Shown here: positions 60,676 through 64,000 of the stretch, one piece after another
Layout: each line of letters begins with the position of its first letter
Position numbering within the stretch: the stretch's first letter is position 1
Origin: Roseateles oligotrophus
GTDB lineage: Bacteria > Pseudomonadota > Gammaproteobacteria > Burkholderiales > Burkholderiaceae_C
Direction: 5' to 3'
Assembly (NCBI RefSeq): GCF_025717515.1
Contig: NZ_JAJIRN010000004.1
Location: forward strand, 310,001-374,000
Length of the DNA stretch: 64,000 bases
Position numbers and translations under genes: made by a program
The notes under the pieces: generated by a model
Told to the model about the DNA's origin: nothing
Database searches by the model: none
What the model saw: the letters and a program-made list of their open reading frames with translations, nothing else

Positions 60676-60790
60676 GCAGAGAGCGTGCAAAGATGGCTAG
60701 TCTTTGCTTCCTAGCGACACGATCGCCGAACGTGGATGTCGTGAAGCTAAAATCAGGGTTACTACTTATGGCTCGGTTTCGAGTCCCTGC

Positions 60791-61534
60791 ATGAAACCGA
60801 CGCTCGACCCCAACAGCAGCACAGCACCGCCAGACCAAACCGACACCAAAATTGGCGGCTTGGCGATGTGGGGGCCGGCGTCTGCATTGAAGCGCATGTC
60901 TGCCTGGATTCCGATTCGCTCGCTGGGGCGGCGACATCGCAAGCGGATTGCGCTGCACTTGCTCGCTTTGGGCGAGCGAGACCGCTATTTACGCTTCGGC
61001 TACGCGGCCGCAAATGAGCAAGTCAGCCGTTACGCCATGTCGATAGACTTCGAGAGGGATGAGGTCTTCGGCATATTCAACCGCAGGTTGGAGCTCGTTG
61101 CCATGGCTCACCTGGCCTACTCGCCGGAGCCACAACGACCCGGCCAACCGGCGATGGCCGAGTTTGGCGTCTCGGTACTGAGCCAAGCTCGCGGCCGGGG
61201 CTTGGGCGCCCGCCTGTTCGAGCGCGCCGCCTTGCATGCCCGCAACCGCGGCATCGACACGCTATTCATTCACGCCCTGAGCGAAAACGGGGCGATGCTG
61301 AAAATTGCCCGCAATGCCGGCGCCACCGTGGAGCGCGAAGGCTCGGAATCAGAGGCTTGGTTGCGACTCCCGCCCGACACCGTCTCGTCCCATGTCGGCG
61401 AAGCCATCGAGCGCCATATGGCCGAACTGGACTTCCAGTTCAAAAGACATGTGCGCGTCATCGGACACATCATTGACGGGGTCGGCGAGGTGAAGTCCAA
61501 GTTCGAAGAGGCCGGCAAGGCCGCAAAACAATAG
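60791..61534 (+). CDS. GNAT-family N-acetyltransferase
   Basis: 247 residues from the ATG at 60791. The GNAT fold is seen: ERDRYLRFGYAA and an acetyl-CoA motif A region GVSVLSQARGRGLGARLFERAA (Q/RxxGxG/A), then FIHALSENGAMLKIARNAGATVE. The first 60 residues (with a polar stretch) and the last 45 (EAIERHMAELDFQFKRHVRVIGHIIDGV) are outside the core; the C-terminal part is probably helical. Substrate unknown. Confidence 0.85.
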   Translation: MKPTLDPNSSTAPPDQTDTKIGGLAMWGPASALKRMSAWIPIRSLGRRHRKRIALHLLALGERDRYLRFGYAAANEQVSRYAMSIDFERDEVFGIFNRRLELVAMAHLAYSPEPQRPGQPAMAEFGVSVLSQARGRGLGARLFERAALHARNRGIDTLFIHALSENGAMLKIARNAGATVEREGSESEAWLRLPPDTVSSHVGEAIERHMAELDFQFKRHVRVIGHIIDGVGEVKSKFEEAGKAAKQ

Positions 61535-61671
61535 CCTTGCCCTAAATTATTTACACAAGCCACCACCCAGACCGGGGGTAGGTACGGGGCCCTTTTGTCA
61601 CAGTGATGCGCTACATTGCTCGAATAAGCACTGGATATACGGTGCAATACCAATAACGGCGGACGAGGGCA

Positions 61672-62550
61672 ATGCAAATTACCATTCCTTGGATAGTCGC
61701 GTTGATGACGGGCAGCAGTCTGTTAGCGCTTGCCGCAGCCTGGGCGCTGCGTCGACCAAGCGGCGCCAGCAACAAACCATTACCGACCGAATGGGCACTC
61801 ACCGCTCGCCCGGTATTTAACGCCGATGAGCGCCGGGTTTACCGGCTCCTCAAAGAAGCGCTGCCTCATCACGTGATCCTCGCGAAGCTGCCGATGGTGC
61901 GGTTTTGCCAACCAACCGAAGCCCAGGAAGTGCGCTACTGGTTCGAATTGCTGGGGGCCATTCATGTGACCTTCGCGATTTGCAGCCCCAATGGCCGAGT
62001 GCTGGCCGCCGTTGACCTGGACAGCGAGCGTGGCATTTCCGGGCGCAGCCTGCAAATCAAACAGTCGGTATTGGGGGCTTGCCGAGTGCGCTATTTGCGC
62101 TGCCCGATCGACAAGCTGCCCAGCGCAGCCGAGTTGCAACTGCTGGTGCCATTTAGCAATAACAGTTCGCGCGGCCCACAACCGGCCCCCACACCCAGCA
62201 AAGCCACCTCCTCGCGCAGTGCCATCAACGGCGCTACGCCGCGCCGCAGTGGCCTAATGACGCCACACAAATCCAGCAACAACGCAGCTGCCGTGAAGGT
62301 AGGTCGCCATGGGCTTTGGCAGGATTCCGCCGTCTTCCACGACTCCTTCTTTGCCCCAGATAGTCGATTTGACACCGCAGCCGGCCAGGACCTGCCCCGC
62401 ATGGCGCGCAGCAACTCGGCCGGCGCCCACAACGCAGCACCGTTTGGCGAGCCCCTAGGTACAGAGTCCCGTTATCCCGATGAGGCGCCGAACGACATCG
62501 TCGGACTGGTGGTTGACTCGCCTCGCTATGGTGGCCGCCTGCCCCGCTAA
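61672..62550 (+). CDS. DUF2726-containing membrane protein
   Basis: 292 residues. An N-terminal membrane helix (residues 5-26) is followed by the DUF2726 domain (about residues 47-165): FNADERRVYRLLKEALPHH, a hydrophobic strand, FAICSPNGRVLAAVDLDSERG and LQIKQSVLGACRVRYLRC. DUF2726 is related to PD-(D/E)XK-like folds by general report, but no nuclease residues are asserted here. The C-terminal 120 residues are Ser/Ala/Pro-rich and probably disordered. Function unknown. Confidence 0.7.
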   Translation: MQITIPWIVALMTGSSLLALAAAWALRRPSGASNKPLPTEWALTARPVFNADERRVYRLLKEALPHHVILAKLPMVRFCQPTEAQEVRYWFELLGAIHVTFAICSPNGRVLAAVDLDSERGISGRSLQIKQSVLGACRVRYLRCPIDKLPSAAELQLLVPFSNNSSRGPQPAPTPSKATSSRSAINGATPRRSGLMTPHKSSNNAAAVKVGRHGLWQDSAVFHDSFFAPDSRFDTAAGQDLPRMARSNSAGAHNAAPFGEPLGTESRYPDEAPNDIVGLVVDSPRYGGRLPR

Positions 62551-62630
62551 GCAAGGGTCTTTCTGAGAGTTTTACGCTGATACTACGGCGTCGGGCCATT
62601 CGGTTCGACGCCGTTTTCTTTCGCCATTCA

Positions 62631-63701
62631 ATGACCCCAGACCTAGACCGCAGCTTCGGCAACTTGACACCCGAATTCATGCTGGACGCGCTCGACGCAG
62701 CCGGCCTTTACGGCGACGGCCGCATGCTGCAGCTGAACTCCTACGAGAACCGGGTGCTGCAATTGCATCTGGAGGACGGCCGCATCGCCGTGGCCAAGTT
62801 CTATAGGCCGGGCCGTTGGAGCGATGCACAAATTCTCGAAGAACATGACTTCGCCTTGGAACTGGCCGCAGCGGAAGTGCCGGTGGCCGCGCCTTGGACG
62901 CTCGACAACATCAAGGGCCTGTTGCAGCTGACCGGTACGCCGGCGACCCTGGCCCATTTCGGCGACCAACGCTTTGCCGTCACGCCGCGCCAAGGCGGGC
63001 GGGCGCCCGAGCTGGACGACCCGGAGGTGCTGACCTGGATAGGCCGACTGCTCGCCCGCTTGCACCTGGTCGGCCAACAGCGGCCGTTCCAGCACAGGCT
63101 GCGCTGGGTTGGCGCCGAGCCGGGCAGGATCGCTCGCGACTGGCTGCTTGAGCACGAGACGCTGCCAATTGAAATCGCGCCCGCATGGGGGGCCGTGGTC
63201 GAGGCCTGCCTGAGCCGTATTCAAAACGCTTTTGATGCCATTCCAGACTTGCAGCTGCTGCGTCTGCATGGCGACTGTCACCCCGGCAACATCCTCTGGA
63301 CGCCCGACCATGGCCCGCATTTTGTCGATCTCGACGACGCCGTCACCGGCCCGGCGGTGCAGGATCTATGGATGCTCTTGTCGGGCGACGCCATCGCAAC
63401 GCGCCAGCAACTCGCCTGTGTGTTGGAGGGTTATGAATCGGTGGCCAAGTTTGACCGCCGCGAGCTGAAGCTGATCGAGCCACTGCGCACGCTGCGCATG
63501 ATTCACCACAGCGCCTGGCTGGCCAAGCGCTGGGGCGACCCGGCCTTCCCGCTCGCCTTTCCCTGGTTCGGCACGCCGAACTATTGGCACGACCAGGTCG
63601 CCAAGCTGGGAGAGCAACTTGAAGCGATGCGGCCTGCGGACGAAATCGTGCTGGACAACTTCAAAGACGAGGACGTCGGTTTCGACGAGGGCTTCAAATA
63701 G
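62631..63701 (+). CDS. srkA: SrkA/YihE-type stress-response serine/threonine kinase
   Basis: 356 residues. The aminoglycoside-phosphotransferase/choline-kinase fold is visible: a strand with AVAKFYRPGRW (ATP Lys), the catalytic loop H213-G-D215-C-H-P-G-N220, and the metal motif D233-L-D-D. The opening NLTPEFMLDALDAAGLYGDGRMLQLNSYENRVLQL is typical of SrkA, which in E. coli counters cell death under stress. The start codon ATG at 62631 lies in a region with no strong ribosome site. Confidence 0.94.
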   Translation: MTPDLDRSFGNLTPEFMLDALDAAGLYGDGRMLQLNSYENRVLQLHLEDGRIAVAKFYRPGRWSDAQILEEHDFALELAAAEVPVAAPWTLDNIKGLLQLTGTPATLAHFGDQRFAVTPRQGGRAPELDDPEVLTWIGRLLARLHLVGQQRPFQHRLRWVGAEPGRIARDWLLEHETLPIEIAPAWGAVVEACLSRIQNAFDAIPDLQLLRLHGDCHPGNILWTPDHGPHFVDLDDAVTGPAVQDLWMLLSGDAIATRQQLACVLEGYESVAKFDRRELKLIEPLRTLRMIHHSAWLAKRWGDPAFPLAFPWFGTPNYWHDQVAKLGEQLEAMRPADEIVLDNFKDEDVGFDEGFK

Positions 63702-63734
63702 CGGCATGGGGCGCATCACCGGGCCACCTTGGCC

Positions 63735-63762
63735 TTGCGTCGCCGCCCAAAAGTCGTATTCT
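63735..63762 (+). promoter_or_regulatory. Promoter of the TctC-type gene
   Basis: TTGCGT (63735-63740) and TATTCT (63757-63762), 16 bases apart, 72 bases before the ATG. Confidence 0.45.
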
Positions 63763-63834
63763 TGCGTGTCGGCTTACCACCTCTTGCACCGCCCCGGGGC
63801 TCTGGCCTACAGGGGATGCTCACGGAGTCAGCAC

Positions 63835-64000
63835 ATGCCCCTCGCCATCAGCTTCTGCGATCGGAAAAGCGCCCTCTGCGCAAGCCTGCGGGTTTTGGCA
63901 CTGGGGGCGGCCGCCCTGCTATCGCCCGCAACGATGGCGAACAGCAGCGACGCCTACCCGGAGCGCCCGATCACGCTGATCGTCCCATTCGGTGTAAAAA
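63835..64000 (+). CDS. Bug/TctC-family tripartite tricarboxylate transporter binding protein (N-terminal part, continues past the right edge)
   Basis: 55 codons from the ATG at 63835 (GGAG eight bases upstream). A signal peptide (residues 1 to about 36, hydrophobic LRVLALGAAALLSPA) leads to AYPERPITLIVPFG, the standard mature start of Bug/TctC periplasmic binding proteins. These bind carboxylates and are numerous in Burkholderiales. The ligand cannot be told. Confidence 0.8.
   Translation, partial: MPLAISFCDRKSALCASLRVLALGAAALLSPATMANSSDAYPERPITLIVPFGVK

Larger units (their letters stand above)
60424..60790. other. Divergent region between rplM and the GNAT gene
   Basis: About 367 bases. 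It holds the rplM leader hairpin, the extended -10, and the GCAAAGA/TCTTTGC inverted repeat. No gene is supported; in-frame upstream codons of the GNAT frame (from 60704) are probably untranslated. Confidence 0.6.

Noticed and set aside
1-64000. CRISPR array, prophage or secondary-metabolite cluster
   Set aside because: No regularly spaced direct repeats, phage structural genes or large biosynthetic enzymes were seen in any part of the window.

Overview
The window looks like a chromosomal segment of a betaproteobacterium of the order Burkholderiales (my best guess is near Comamonadaceae/Sphaerotilaceae). Grounds: high-GC, gap-poor gene layout; the linkage pilMNOPQ - aroK - aroB - dgt - gltB - gltD; Coq7-type ubiquinone hydroxylase; classic beta-proteobacterial porins; a Bug/TctC-type binding protein; and palindrome-rich GGGCCGCCCC...CCCCCTCGGGGGG repeats of the kind I associate with this order. 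No rRNA, tRNA, CRISPR or prophage was seen. Assignments come from reading the translations; no database search was run.

Layout. 1-5947 (minus): type IV pilus minor-pilin operon pilE-fimT-pilV-pilW-pilX-pilY1 (pilY1 runs off the left edge), preceded by a sigma54-like promoter, an inverted repeat and a nine-G tract. 6164-12581 (minus): glutamate synthase gltB-gltD with a terminator. 12646-13505: a RAYT-type transposase gene between two pairs of inverted REP sequences. 13514-24118 (minus): pilMNOPQ, a large Ig-like lipoprotein, aroK, aroB and dgt. 24384-27294: ponA, cyaY and the short lipoprotein gene lptM. 27302-31236 (minus): dipeptide-type ABC transporter dppBCDF without a binding-protein gene. 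31410-34744 (minus): DUF3047 lipoprotein and two porins. 34995-39168: coq7, osmC-like gene, a Fur-box-like site followed by a structured, terminator-ended RNA candidate, ilvA and cobT.

39199-51575: a type II secretion system, gspC divergent from gspGHIJKLMNDEF, with a 5'-nucleotidase gene three bases after gspF. 51636-54956: a tricorn-type protease with signal peptide. Then tyrS (minus), an M23 endopeptidase, anmK, erpA (minus), rpsI-rplM (minus), a GNAT acetyltransferase, a DUF2726 membrane protein, srkA and the start of a TctC-type binding protein at the right edge.

Functional themes. Two related machines that process prepilin-like proteins dominate: the type IV pilus (alignment complex, secretin, minor pilins, adhesin) and the type II secretion system; both need a prepilin peptidase not present here. 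Cell-wall synthesis and recycling (ponA, M23 peptidase, anmK), nitrogen assimilation (gltBD), aromatic amino-acid synthesis (aroKB), isoleucine synthesis (ilvA), Fe-S assembly (erpA, cyaY) and translation (tyrS, rplM-rpsI) make up the rest.

Most unusual: the hairpin repeat family has entered the 5' coding ends of pilX and gspD in frame; a structured RNA candidate with a strong terminator lies between a Fur-box-like site and ilvA; and the minor-pilin promoter carries a sigma54-like -24/-12 element with a G9 tract.
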